64,000 bases of DNA from assembly GCA_905250075.1 (NCBI GenBank), contig CAJNOP010000016.1, forward strand, positions 1,978,426-2,042,425. Reading direction: 5' to 3'. Origin of the DNA: Rotaria sp. Silwood1 (taxonomy: Eukaryota > Rotifera > Eurotatoria > Philodinida > Philodinidae). Below, piece by piece: positions 38,301 to 50,600 of the stretch; the stretch's first letter is position 1; each line of letters begins with the position of its first letter. A model generated the notes under the pieces. That model saw only the letters and a list, made by a program, of their open reading frames with translations. It did no database searches and was not told where the DNA came from. A program made the translations under genes and the position numbers.

Positions 38301-41300
38301 AGAATCTTTAAATAACAAACAATATAATCATATAACAGCAACATATTATCTTCTTGCTGAAAAATTTTTACATAATAAATTCGATAATGAAAATCGAACT
38401 GTTAAACGACAAAAATGTTCATTACAACCTGCATATGATCCTTTTAAAGAACAAACTAATGTACTTATATCTTCAACATTACAGTAAGCATTATGAATTA
38501 TTTTTTACTCAAAAAAAAAAGGAAAAAATTTAGTTTTAATTTTACTGATGTTTCTCTACCAACATCAAGACGAAATTCTATGGATGAGGATTTTGATGAT
38601 GTGTAAGAATTTATGCTAGGGAATAAAGGACAATAATTGCTTATGCTAATTAAAATCTTTATTTTAAAGCTTAATTTATATTTCTTTTATTTGTAGTTTT
38701 GGAAAAGAATATAAACCACCGATACTGATGACTCCAAAACATTCAATTGATTCAGTCAATGAACAAATTTTGTCAGGTATTATATTGTATTTATTTCATT
38801 AATTATCTTCGAATGATAACGCTAAAAATTAAATTCAATCGAAAGTTTCATTTTCTTTTTGTCAGTTGTTCAATTTTATATTCACAATAAATTGAACATG
38901 ATCCAGTACCATTAATGACGGTGCGCGCTGCTACTGATAAGTAGTTGCACTTGCTTTACTTTTTTCTTTCTACACTACTACGATGAGGATTTTTTCTTTT
39001 CTTTTAAATTTTATTTTTCTTCTCAAAATATATCACTGCTTGTTAAAACATAAACGAATATACAAAAGAACAGCAGCTAATGATTATGCATATATAGCAA
39101 TATTTATCAAGCTATTTTATTTGTAATTTTATTTCGGTGAATTTTTGTCCTTTTGTTTTTAGCTCTAGTTGAAGATGATGAAGAACTACTATTATTACAA
39201 CAGTGTACAACTAGTACAAATATACCAACAACACCAGCACAAGCGATGAAAATTATACTTGAAGAAGATGAAAATCCGGAATCACCACTAACAGAGTAAG
39301 ATTTGTAATAAAAAGCAAAGGAGCAGCACATCAGGATCAGTTTTCGGCCAACATCAGGTTCTCCCCATTCAAGGTTTACCTAATATAGAATTGTACGACA
39401 AATCGTTTGCTAACAAAATGAAATGATTTGTAAAAGATCAAAACTCATTCTTCCTCCTATTATTGATACTCACGTTTGTACGATAAATGCATGATTTAGA
39501 CATGGAAGCACGGCTTATTTAAAAATTTTCTGTGCTACGATACTTTCTATTAAAAAATATGTCAATCGATTATCGATGCTATAGTCTTTTCCTAGTAAAA
39601 GTTTTAGTTGGAACGGTTGAACTCTCACTGAGTATTAACATTAATATAGCTCCAAAACACCATAGAAATTATATCAGTAATATTAGCCGACTTGTGTTTC
39701 ATTTAAAGACTATTTTTTTCATTTTTTTCACCGGTTTTTTAACAAATCTCGATTAGAAAAAGCTGAGTTGACTTGCATGTGTTTTGAAGTTTTTTGACGA
39801 ACTTTTTCTTCCTCAAAAAATTCAGATAGACTCGCTCAGGAGTCAGTCTAAAATTGAACTTAATAAAAACATCAATTTGATTGTTTAGTTATTTGTTCTT
39901 TCGGCTTCTAGTAGAACTTTATAGACTCAGAGCTTGTTTGACACTATCAAATACTTTTCTAATAAAATTAAATTTTTGACTGACCTAAAGGGAGCTAACT
40001 TAATTTTCTTCAAAAAAAAAAGAAGTTGGTCGAAAAACTTCGAAATAAATTTAAGTTAACTCAGTTTTTTATGCTGATTTCAAATATGCTATCTATTTCG
40101 ACTAATTACTTACTTTTTCCAATCGAAACCTGTTAAAGACAAGTGAACAAAGGCAGAAAAATGTTATGTCTGAACGAAATTTCAGTAGGTAGACCACGAA
40201 TGAAGGAAAACTAAGGATAAACCAACAATGACCGTTGTACGGCCTTTGTACTTTGCTGGCAAACATTAAAATAAAAAATACCGAAACGATTAAGATTGAA
40301 AGCTTGGTAATTATTCATTTTCATTCTAGCAATATGAGATAGAGTTTATTTTACCAAATTTAAATGCTTATTTTCGAGTTCATAGTAATCTGCGCTAAAT
40401 GTTTCTCGATATTGTTGATTTCATAAGACAGCATCAATTTTTCTAATCGTGCATCAAGGTATGCATAAAGCTATTTTTCTGTGTTTATTCACCTACACCA
40501 AGTCGTTTAATATCGGTCTCAGATCAAGATTGTTGATGTTAAGGTTACATTTAGCGACTTTACCAATAGAAAGATGTTTGATTGATACATGGTTGTTGAA
40601 TTTGGGATGCTATTTGTCAGTGGCATTACTCAATCACAACAAGTCTTGTATAATCTGCTTGTAGAGATTTCGCAACTAAGATAAATTTTGTTTTACCTAA
40701 ATTTCGATCTTCACACCGAAATATGCGTTTTTTTTTCTGTTATTCGATGTTGAAAGTAGAAATATTCGGAAAAATATATCATTGAATTTCCTCGAGAATT
40801 CTTAAACCCCGTAATCGTATTCATTTCTTTAGATTATAGTGCGAAAATGTTCAAGATGATAACAAGTACAAATGCACTTCATTAAGTACAAAAAATAAAC
40901 TGAATTTCGATATATTTGTAGAAAGTAGAAAAGACATCTATTCATTTTTTAATGATCTTATTAAATCGCGAGGATTAACTAGACATAACGTTAACTATTT
41001 TTATAATATCTAATTTGGAAGAACTATAGCGATTAATCTTTGTCAAGCTATGAGATGAAGTGTAAATGGTACGAAAAGTAGGAGTGTCTGAAAAGCAATT
41101 GCCAAAGTCTCATGATTTTCCTCTTAGAAAGATTAAAAGACTTGTATAAGAAAATATTCAACGTTGCTATATGTAACTATATGTTTAACCCTTTGAGGAC
41201 GGTGGAACATATTTGTCCCACCTATTTTTCAGTACAGAAAATGTTTGCTCTACATTAAACTTTTACAATCTTTAAGGTAAATAGGTCGCCTATCTGCCAT

Positions 41301-43900
41301 CTCATGCAGATCTTTTCTCTCTTTCTTCCTGTCATATAGATCCTTCTCAAATGTTCTCATTTCTTTCTGCTACTATATACTGACACATGATTTCTCACTC
41401 TCTTCTCTCGATGCACTGTCATCAGGTTTTTATCTGATCATTTTAAGCCAAGTACAACAGATTGATTGAAGAACCATTTTTCGATTGAAAAAAATTCCGT
41501 CCTCAAAGGGCTAATAGAACAAGCAGATTCAAATAAAAAAAAAGAAACGTAAAAATCTTCCATTGATTAGTTTATGGGTACAAATATTTAGATGAAACAA
41601 AATTGAACAATTTTGAATAGAATTTTGGTTGACTCTTAAAGTTTTTTTTTATATACAAGATAATGAATAGTCTTCGACTATATTCGTGTACCCTCTGTTC
41701 GATAGAATGCCATTCTCATTAAGCTTCATGCCAACAACATTCAATAGACTAAAACTGACAGTTTGCGATCGTCTATTTTCTCAAGCTAGATTTTATTAGA
41801 ATTTTTTGCTCTGATATCAAATGATGCTTGGGTTTTGCGGTGTATTTAGTAGCATATTGGTTTTGATCGATTGCATTGTCTTTCTTTGAAAAAATCAAAC
41901 AGAAATTCATCGTACACAGAATCTTACCTTCTTTGGTTAATTTTCTCCAAACTTGGACTTCGAAAACTTAGCGCTGAAAATTGATAGTGAGGTGTCATTT
42001 ACAGATAATTTCTAAAATAATAAAAGATTGTTAGAAATTTAGTTTCCACACTTGACCATGCCATTTTTCAATAGTATTAATAAATGTTTTTAACAAAGAA
42101 AGATAATATTTTACTTTCGTAATACATCGAGCGATGGTATGCTTCAACATCTGAAGGGAAATTCTAGTCAAGTCCAATTTAAGAAAACAGCCTCTCAAAA
42201 GCCCGCAATTTAATCTGTTTTATCCGTTCCATAAATTAATGTGGAAGAATAAATAAAACTTTCTATAACTGCTATATATTCAGATAGAGATCAACCACTG
42301 TCTTACACCAAAGCACAAAATGTTGTTCTTTCATTATTTGATTTGATTGACTTATATAGACATACGTATAGAACGAAAAATGGAGAATACAATACATAGG
42401 AACATAAACAAGTCTTTTCTTTAGTTCTCAATACAGATGCAGCGATGGAAAAAATAAAGTTACTCTCTCAGTCTTCTTTGATCAAAACAAAAATATATTA
42501 ACCTAATTTTTCTATTTTTATCCAAATCTTTTCCCATTGAACATTATCTACTTTTTATTTATAGTGTAACAGATACAAATATTCAACAAGTAATCAACCT
42601 TCCAACAGTCAATAAAATTGTTGACAATGGTAGATATACATTTGTTAATCTTTTTTTTTTTGTATTCTTTTAATTGTTGCTTCATATCATGTTTCCTACG
42701 GGTATCCTCGGACATTTAGTTAAGTAGCAGCACAGAAGATATTGCATGGACACAGCCGACTATATTCACATCTTATATTTCCAATATCTCGAATATCTCT
42801 TATGCTAGTACTTAAATAAATTTTCAAGAAAATCCTGAAAAAACATCTAATTTTTTTCTGTTTTTTACTTTTAAGAAGATGAAGCTGATAACTCATCTAT
42901 ATCGAATCCAACTGCATATATCGGAAATTCTACAACAACTAGTAGTATTCTTCGTTCAAAAGAGTTACATTCTGTCATTGAAACTAAACGTAGAAATTTG
43001 TCTCGCAGTTGTTCTAGCTCTGATAGTGAAGATAATGGAAGTAATTATGATATAAATCGTTTAACTAATCAAAAACATATACGTTCACCGAATTTTTTGT
43101 CAGAATCTGAATTTATAAATAATTATCGTGGTCGATCATTAAGTAATATTGAACATAGTTCACATGAAATTCCAACAAATATTCAACAACAAATAGTTCT
43201 ATCAAATAATAGTGAAAATATGAAACGAAAAAGTTTTTCACGAACTACTTCAATTATTTCAACAAATCGCTTTGCATTAATTAATACAAATGATGATATG
43301 AATACAGATACATCCATTACAAGTAGTTCAACATTAATTAATCATCGTACACGTAGTTTATCAAGTGAACATCGTCTTGCCAATCCATCACAAATATCAA
43401 TTGCATCACGAACATCTATACGTCATTCAACACCACGTGAATCGACTGTATTTACAAAAACAGATGTACCAAATTTTATACGTGTATTACAACAAAAACA
43501 ACATCAAGATACGAATGATGCAATACATAATTCAAATGAAAATCATCGTGTACAATTAACATCATTACATCAAGAACATATTCAAACACCAATTATTGTT
43601 GAAGAAGATACTGCATCACCATTAATATCAAAACCAAGTAGAAATATACAATCACCTATTATAACAATAGATAGTAATGATGCAACAAAATTTAATGTTA
43701 TTATCCCAACAATAGAATATGTTAATCTAGAAAATGGTCATATTTTATCATCACCACGTTCACTATTATCAACATTGAAATATTCACTTATAAAACATCA
43801 ACAAGATCAACGAAAACCAAATATTGAAAATTCAATAAATATAGATGGTAAACAAAAAGATTTAACTAATAAACAGCGAGTGTGTTGTATAATTTTATAG
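35392..43900 (+). CDS. SNRK: SNF-related serine/threonine kinase (SNRK)
   Basis: AMPK-family kinase activated by LKB1 in animals. Eleven exons join in phase: 35392-35455, 35510-35877, 36760-36814, 36872-36982, 37061-37202, 38085-38483, 38534-38602, 38697-38776, 39163-39295, 42565-42629, 42876-43900, 692 residues (human 765). The kinase domain spans about residues 17-270: GRGHFAVVK loop, [10 protein letters not shown] lysine, HRDLKPEN catalytic loop, DFG, and the activation segment [20 protein letters not shown] with the LKB1-target Thr. The SNRK-specific [10 protein letters not shown] follows. A UBA-like segment is next ([19 protein letters not shown]). The tail is Ser/Asn-rich with [13 protein letters not shown], resembling a vertebrate SNRK segment. 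The protein ends VCCIIL, a CaaL-type prenylation candidate. ATG at 35395 is an equally good start. Intron 9 is 3.3 kb and holds a piggyBac-type element. Confidence 0.94.
37025..37052. repeat. (TA)n microsatellite in SNRK intron
   Basis: About 13 TA units, interrupted once by CG, ending 9 bp before the acceptor of the exon at 37061. The tract lies where a polypyrimidine stretch would usually be. Confidence 0.8.
41189..41510. mobile_element. Non-autonomous piggyBac-type element, 322 bp
   Basis: Lies in SNRK intron 9. Ends are the perfect 14-bp inverted repeat CCCTTTGAGGACGG (41189-41202 and 41497-41510). The left flank is TTAA (41185-41188) and the right flank CTAA (41511-41514), one change from the TTAA duplication typical of piggyBac. 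CCCTTT ends with TTAA are characteristic. No transposase frame is present. It contains CT-rich sequence with repeated TTCTCTC. Confidence 0.8.
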
Positions 43901-46018
43901 ATTTCTGTCTTTTTGTTTTATTATAATCGTGTGAATTCTTTTTATTGTCTTTTGCTAGTGAATACAACATAATCCTCTCTTTCTATACAATTGATACTTC
44001 TTTCTGTATCTATATCTCTAATTGTAAATAGAATTTCTTTACAACGAATGCTTTGATTTTTAGAACATTTAGTATTACTTTAACTATTAATTGTAAGAGA
44101 GAGTTACAAAGAAATAGCAACACTATTTTTATGTATATAAGGAAAATTATTAGTCTTTATATGTTTATCTATTTCTGCTTCCTTTTTTGTTTGTGTTAAC
44201 AAACTCACAACATTTTTGTATATAATCGTCAGAGATTGGTTCATGAACGTTGTATTCACGTTTTTCTTTTATTAAACTTTGCTGGTCAAAGATACCAAAT
44301 GGACCATGATTAAATATGAAATTCAAACTAAAATGGTAAACTCTCACCAAGAAACAAAAACAAATCTCAGAATGACAGTTAATTTTCATTTGATATTTGA
44401 TGTAGCTCTATAAAGCTACTAGCATACTCATTAATTACAAACTTCGAACTCTCTGATTATATTATACTTTGTTTCTCACTCTGGAATTAGGACTTATCAG
44501 TAATTCATACATACTGTTGTAGCTATTGAAACACATTATTCACCACATATAGTCGAGCATAATTAAAATGAATTCAAATAATGAAATAATCACATTGATA
44601 TGGTACACAGCCTTGTAGAAAAATATTCAAAATTGCTATTGCACAAAGATTTTAATAGAAGTAGCAAACTAGCAATTATTCCAAATAATTTACATATCTA
44701 GTCAAGGATACTTTCTCCTCCTCTTTTTAGTCCTTTCTGATTCTCGAAGAGAGTATAATGAGTCCTCATGAAAAGTGTACACATGTAGAGCATTTAAAAT
44801 AAGAAGACCATTGTTCGAGGAAAAAATTTTTAAACAAAATTCTCACAGGTTTTTTCTAATAGATTAGTTTTCCATAGGATGACATCGGGTTGGCTTACGA
44901 CCAACGTCAAGCTTTGTCCGATCGGAATGAAAATGTTTGTCGAAATATTTTTGACTACATCTCATCCGTGGTTTTAAGCTATTTCACAAACCTAGCTGGC
45001 TTTTTTTAATGAAAGAATTACATAAAGATTCGGATCCAAAACTGAAGAGCTAGAGTTCATGGCTCTATAAATCCGGATAGGAAGATCAATAATGAGAACA
45101 GCTGATCTCATCTTTGGAGAATACGTCTAAATATCTATCGTCAAAGTTTCTGCCTGATCGAACCATGTTTGACGAGGGCTGTTAATTGGCCCGATGTGGT
45201 CCTACCGAAAACCAACGTTTTTCAGAAAACTCTTGCAAAAATCTTATTTAAATTTTTCTTCTCGAACACGTTTCTTTCGATTTTAGACGCTTCATCTGTA
45301 GTAAAAACTTCATGCTTATCTGTTGTACCATCTTCGAGAACCAGAGATGGATAGCCTGAAGTTGTGAGCGTCTATTTATAGATAGCTTGCAAAGTTCAGG
45401 TCATTATATTGTTTTGTTATCGAATAATTCAATTGACACAAAAAAAAATCGAATCTTTTTAAAATGAAATCAATTTTGATCAGTAGTTTTTTCTCAGCTC
45501 TATTTATTATAACAAGGTCTTGGTTCGAACATTGAATATTAGCCGTATACAAGTTAATGATTATACGGGGTAAGGTTTTTATTGTTCACCCTTTATTTTA
45601 CATCATCAAAACAACATCATTCGATTGACTCTGTTGTTTTTATTGACATTACAATTGGATTTCTGAAATGGTGTAAGATAAGAAGCAAAGTCAATATTGA
45701 AATTCGATGAATCACTAAAAAAAGTATGCATAGCTGATATAATTGACTTTGACATCATTTTACTTTTATATGTAACGCTCACACAGAAGAACGCATTTAA
45801 TGCTTAGAAATGTATATTTTATCTTTTACGTCAGATTGGGGTTGAAAACAGAGAGGCTTTTCGTTACATTAGGAAGTATTGCGCAAGACTTGACAAATTG
45901 TCTTCATATATATTTCTTCGTATTGAAACTTTTCAGTTTCTATTTTAACTTTCTATTCATCACAAATCATTCATACATTTAGTTTCTTTATTTTATTAAT
46001 TATAAAAAAAACTAAGTA
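43901..46018. other. Intergenic with unassigned coding-like scraps
   Basis: SNRK 3'UTR followed by spacer. Minus-strand frames at 44165-44340 (ending FDQQSLIKEKREYNVHEPIS... and stop) and around 44880-44950 (HFHSDRTKLDVGRKPTRC then stop) have gene-like residue composition but no recognisable family or start. A third frame lies at about 45230-45360 on the minus strand. They may be remnants of decayed genes. No intact gene is supported. Confidence 0.35.
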
Positions 46019-46828
46019 ATGGTTCAATGTTCACCTCAGTTCAAACTTGTATTAGTCGGAGATGGTGGTATAGATCTGTAGTTTTCCTTGAAAAAATCCT
46101 CATTTATCATTTTTATCATCTTCAGGAAAAACAACATCCGTCAAACGACATTTGACGAATGAATTTGAAAAAAAAAGTATAATGCTACACTTGGTGCTGA
46201 AGTGCATCTACTTGCATTCCAAACCAATCGTAGTTTGATTATTTACAATGTATGGGATACAGCTGGTTAAGAAAAATTTGGTAGTAAGAATAGAACTCAA
46301 GAATTTCTCTGAATAAGTCTTTTGTTTCAAGTCTTTGTGATGGTTATTATATTGGTGGTCAATGTGCAATAATTATGTTCGGCGCAACATCACGTATTTC
46401 ATATAAAAATGTACCTAATTGGTATAAAGATTTAATACATGTATGTGAAAATATTTCTATTGTACTTTGTAGAAATAAAGTCGATGTTAAGGCTCGTAAA
46501 GTTAAAGCTAAAACGATTGTATTTCATCGTCAATATTGTATGCAATATTACGATATTAGTGGGCGATCAAATTATAATTTTGAAAAACCATTTTTATCGT
46601 TATCATGTAAATTAGCTGGTGACGCAAATTTACAGTTTACTGCTATGCCTGTTCTTGAAGTATATTTCTTTCATTTAGCTCATTAATAGTTTGACATATA
46701 GGTCGTTCTTTTAGTCAGAAGAAATTTATATGACTGACGAACTTATGGATAAATTGAAGGATGAAAAGAAGAAGGCTATTAATATAGCACTATCTGATGA
46801 TGATGAAGATTTGTCAAGAAAAATATAA
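46019..46828 (+). pseudogene. Ran GTPase relic
   Basis: Ran drives nuclear transport and spindle assembly. This copy is recognisable throughout: FKLVLVGDG at the start, [69 protein letters not shown] and an acidic tail. It keeps introns (46068-46128; a second near 46660-46715), so it is not a processed copy. The damage is clear. The spliced P-loop reads GDGGKTT, two residues short of the usual GDGGTGKTT. A frame slip lies in the A-run near 46172. The codon after WDTAG is TAA (46268-46270) where the catalytic Gln normally is. The exon 3 junction near 46280-46330 is disrupted. The Ran tail DEDL is extended by SRKI. It is a non-functional duplicate. Confidence 0.88.
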
Positions 46829-49800
46829 ATTTTGTTTTAATATTACTATCATTGTGAATAAAAAGATAAAGATACAAGAGAAACGCATATGGTCCTTGTA
46901 ATATTTTTTTTACTGCAGCTACTGCAATTATATCGAGAATAAAAGTTCTTAAACTGGTGAGCATTTGATAATGAATTTGAGAAACTTCTAAAGACTTCCT
47001 CTAACATCGATTAATGGTCAAAATATGTCAAATAAACTCTTGAGATTGATAATAATTAGTTTGATAAAAGACTAAGTCTCATTCTCGAAAAATCTTGAAA
47101 GAGCAGAAAGTACTTCAAAGTGCATTGGATGAGTCAGCTTTCACGCAACATTTTCGTTCAAAAATTTACAACTCTCAATACTTCAATAGGTAGAACTCCA
47201 CGACCGAATATAATCTGTTAGAGATCCTTAGGAATAGCGCATTCGACGCACTGATAAAGTTTATTCTTCATAGCATCACAAAAAAATCGGATTACTATAG
47301 GGATATAGACGCTTGTGTTGATTGTAGATGGCTAAGAAGGTTCGTCTTATTTTCTTCAATGAAGTGTGGATAAAGGTGCAACAAATCTAGAAAAGATTCG
47401 GGATTTAGATGCAGATCTTAGGTTTGGATAAAGATTTGGACTTGACAACTTGGGTTTAAACTTCAATTTGGAGAATGGATTTGCTTTTAGACTTAACTTG
47501 CATAAATCGTTTGCAATTCGGTGTGCATTATCGAAATGAAAATTATATGTATTATTTTTGATCGAGACCAAACCTAAATCTAAATATTAAGAGTTTGCTC
47601 AGCAATCTCAAAATCTTTTTCTGGTTGTGTTTTACGTCTAATTAAGAATTAGATCGTTGTTGATGTCACCTTATCTTACTCAATCCTTCCTTGAGATTTG
47701 GATGATTTGAGATCAAATCCAAACCCAAACCGAAATCGAGCGTTTCAGAAAATCTATTGACATACTAGTATATGAAACAGCTCGTGATTTTCATGTGGTT
47801 TACTTTTATTTTTAAATATTTTATTTTCAATGAAACACGTCTCAAATCAATTGATATTGTTTCGTTTCATATGTCTTAATTTGATTTGTACTTTTTTTTC
47901 CTTTAAAATAGACATTCACAGATGTAAACGCTGAAGTATATACTATCTTAGGAAACTTGAGAATGATTTGATATATACGATCAAGTGACAAGTTAAGTCA
48001 GAGAGAGCAAAATCAACTTTGATGTCATAAATCATCGAAGAAAATTGTCGAGTTAAAAGTTATCTGGCTTAACTATCTATATTGTAGAGACTTATAAAGT
48101 TGTTTCTTAACGAGGAAAGAAACAAGTCAAAACACTAAACCATCAGGGAGAACTATATCGCCTACAGAAGAAACATAAACATTCATTAAACAATCAGATT
48201 CAATTAAATATAAACTAATGGATTTCTTCTTCTCTGAATCTTATTAATGATTTGGATATTTTGTTAACACTTGTATATAAGTATGTGAATATGATAATCG
48301 AGAATACATTATAGTATTTTAGTTAATTTATTATTGGTAATGGTAATCCATGTAGACGAATGACGGATGTAACAAGCATAAATATTAAGGCGTAGGTACA
48401 TTATTGTGTTTCATTATAAAATAAACCGTTCTCTTCCACATCGTGTATCAACTAATATTTCATAAAGGCCATTGCGATAGATCAGCTATAATGTCACTTC
48501 ATTTGATATGGCTTGAAGCCATGGCAACGTAGTGCACTATTGAAATAAAAAATCCTTATTTAAGGGTTTCATTGATTTTGCATCAAAGTTTTGAAATTCT
48601 GTTGTTGTATAGGTTCTAAAACTCGTGCATTTATCCTCACCAATTGAAATGTTTCAGTGTAAATAGAGAATCAACATTTATGATTCTCTTTTGACGACTG
48701 ATTATCGATATTATTGATAGATCATTTCGACTCACTAACTGTATTTATGATTTTAAATGTGATCAAATGATTCTGAGCAGAAATACCGTTCAGACAAACA
48801 ACACAAAACAAGAACCTAATCATAGTTTCAACGCATTGTTTTCCATATGACCATCTCTCTATGACGTTTTTTGAAGAAATTTTCTGCATTACATATGTAC
48901 GATATGAATAAATGAAGACTCCTTTAACTTCAGTTTGAGTATCAACTGAAGAGCAACACGTACTCATCAGGATTCTCATATAAATTACTTAAAATTAGAA
49001 ACTACAAGTTCTTTTCTCTAGCATTTATATTACTCTTCACTTTGGTATTACTCTACAATAGTTTCGAAAAAAAGAATAGATTTCAATATATATTTGTCTT
49101 ATTGCAGCTCAAATAGCTTATGTTTGTCAGGACGCTCACCTTCCAGTAAGACTGTGTAAATGCAATGATCTATATGTAGACTAAAACTTACAACGCACAA
49201 CAATAATCATTTTTTGATACTGAAACCCTTGATAAAAGAGTTACAAGTACTATTGACATAGATTATATTATGCAGTATTGCAGACAAACAACATCAATCA
49301 CGATAAGAACAAAATATAGAGCGATACTTCTAATTTTGCCTTTATGTGCTGCATTTTGTCCCCGACTGTTACAAAACTTTACGATTATTTTCTCTTGCAA
49401 TGCTATATTAGCAGATAATGTCAATCATGATTTATTATTGTACGTGCCTAATCTGTCGCTGCTTGAGATAATGCAAGACAGGAATAGTATAAAATATAGA
49501 TCTATAAACCGATAAATCAGCCTTTCGTCCTTTCAAGAGAATGAATTTTTGTCACCTTTTCTCTGATAGATGATACAGTTGGTCCATGTATTCACAGATC
49601 CTATCAGATCAGGATTATTTTTTTTAGCTTGAATGCAAGTCTCCTGTCTTTTTTCACTGTTAACCTAACTTTAGTTACTTTGAATGAAAATCCTAACGAT
49701 CAATGTCTAGAACAGTTCAATCAATACAGTGATCCCTTTTTTTGCTACAATGTCCTTTCGAACATGTGGCTCGATGAGGTTTACGCCTGATTGAAACAAG

Positions 49801-50600
49801 ATGCAGAATCTGCAATTAGATTGACAAAAATGTCAAAATTATTGCTTTAGAGGATAGTATCTTTTTGGAAGTTTTAGCGATATATCCTATTAGAGTTCCA
49901 AATATTATATTTACATCGATGACATTATATAGATAAGGATCGCCTTCGCTACATTCTGAGAAATTTCAATTTAAATCGTGACTCCAAAACCCGTTTATCT
50001 GACATATATATTCCATTCCTTCACATAAAATATTTCTCTATAGTCTCAAAAGATTTAGGGGTAAATTAATAGACTCGTAGCGAAATCGTGCGTTAACAAG
50101 CATATTTTTCTGTCTACACGCTCGATTATAGAATGATAGAAGATAAAGTCAAGTGAAGTCAAGTACTTATATATGTTCGATACAATAAGTATATGTATTT
50201 AGCTTATCTAAAAATCAAAATGAGCATGAAAATACTTGTATTAGTATCTGAGAGTAACACGTCGAATTCAACAATTTCCACGCAAATATACACATGACGA
50301 GGAGAGGCATTAACACCAAAGAATCAATACAGATAACTAAAATTATTGACTGAAATCTTAGGATCTACAGACAGTTTTGTTCAGTTTCCTGTTCAGTATT
50401 CACTAAATTGTCTGTGACCGAGCAATATTTTGTATTGATTTCTCTGAATGTCAAATAATAGCGAAGATTGAAGTTTTCCAGTAAACTGATAAGTTCTTGT
50501 ACTGATGATTCAATGATTCGTTTCTTTTTAGTTTCTATGCAACTTTCTTCATTTATTTGTCTTGTTTTAGGTACAGCATTTCTGCTATCCAACAGACGAC
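46829..50600. other. Intergenic 3.8 kb, no gene seen
   Basis: AT-rich spacer between the Ran relic and the glucosidase gene. The stretch 47390-47480 and its partner near 47570-47735 carry degenerate GGTTTGGAT/ATCCAAACC-like words in opposite orientations, perhaps an old repeat. The remaining open frames are short and lack motifs. The promoter of the downstream gene should lie just before 50600. Confidence 0.5.

Noticed and set aside
38905-38955. Possible extra SNRK exon reading [10 protein letters not shown]
   Set aside because: Its phases do not fit the flanking exons, while the direct join 38776 to 39163 keeps the frame.
45500-45530. GGTTCGAAC resembling a tRNA T-arm
   Set aside because: No D-arm, anticodon stem or acceptor pairing could be found around it.
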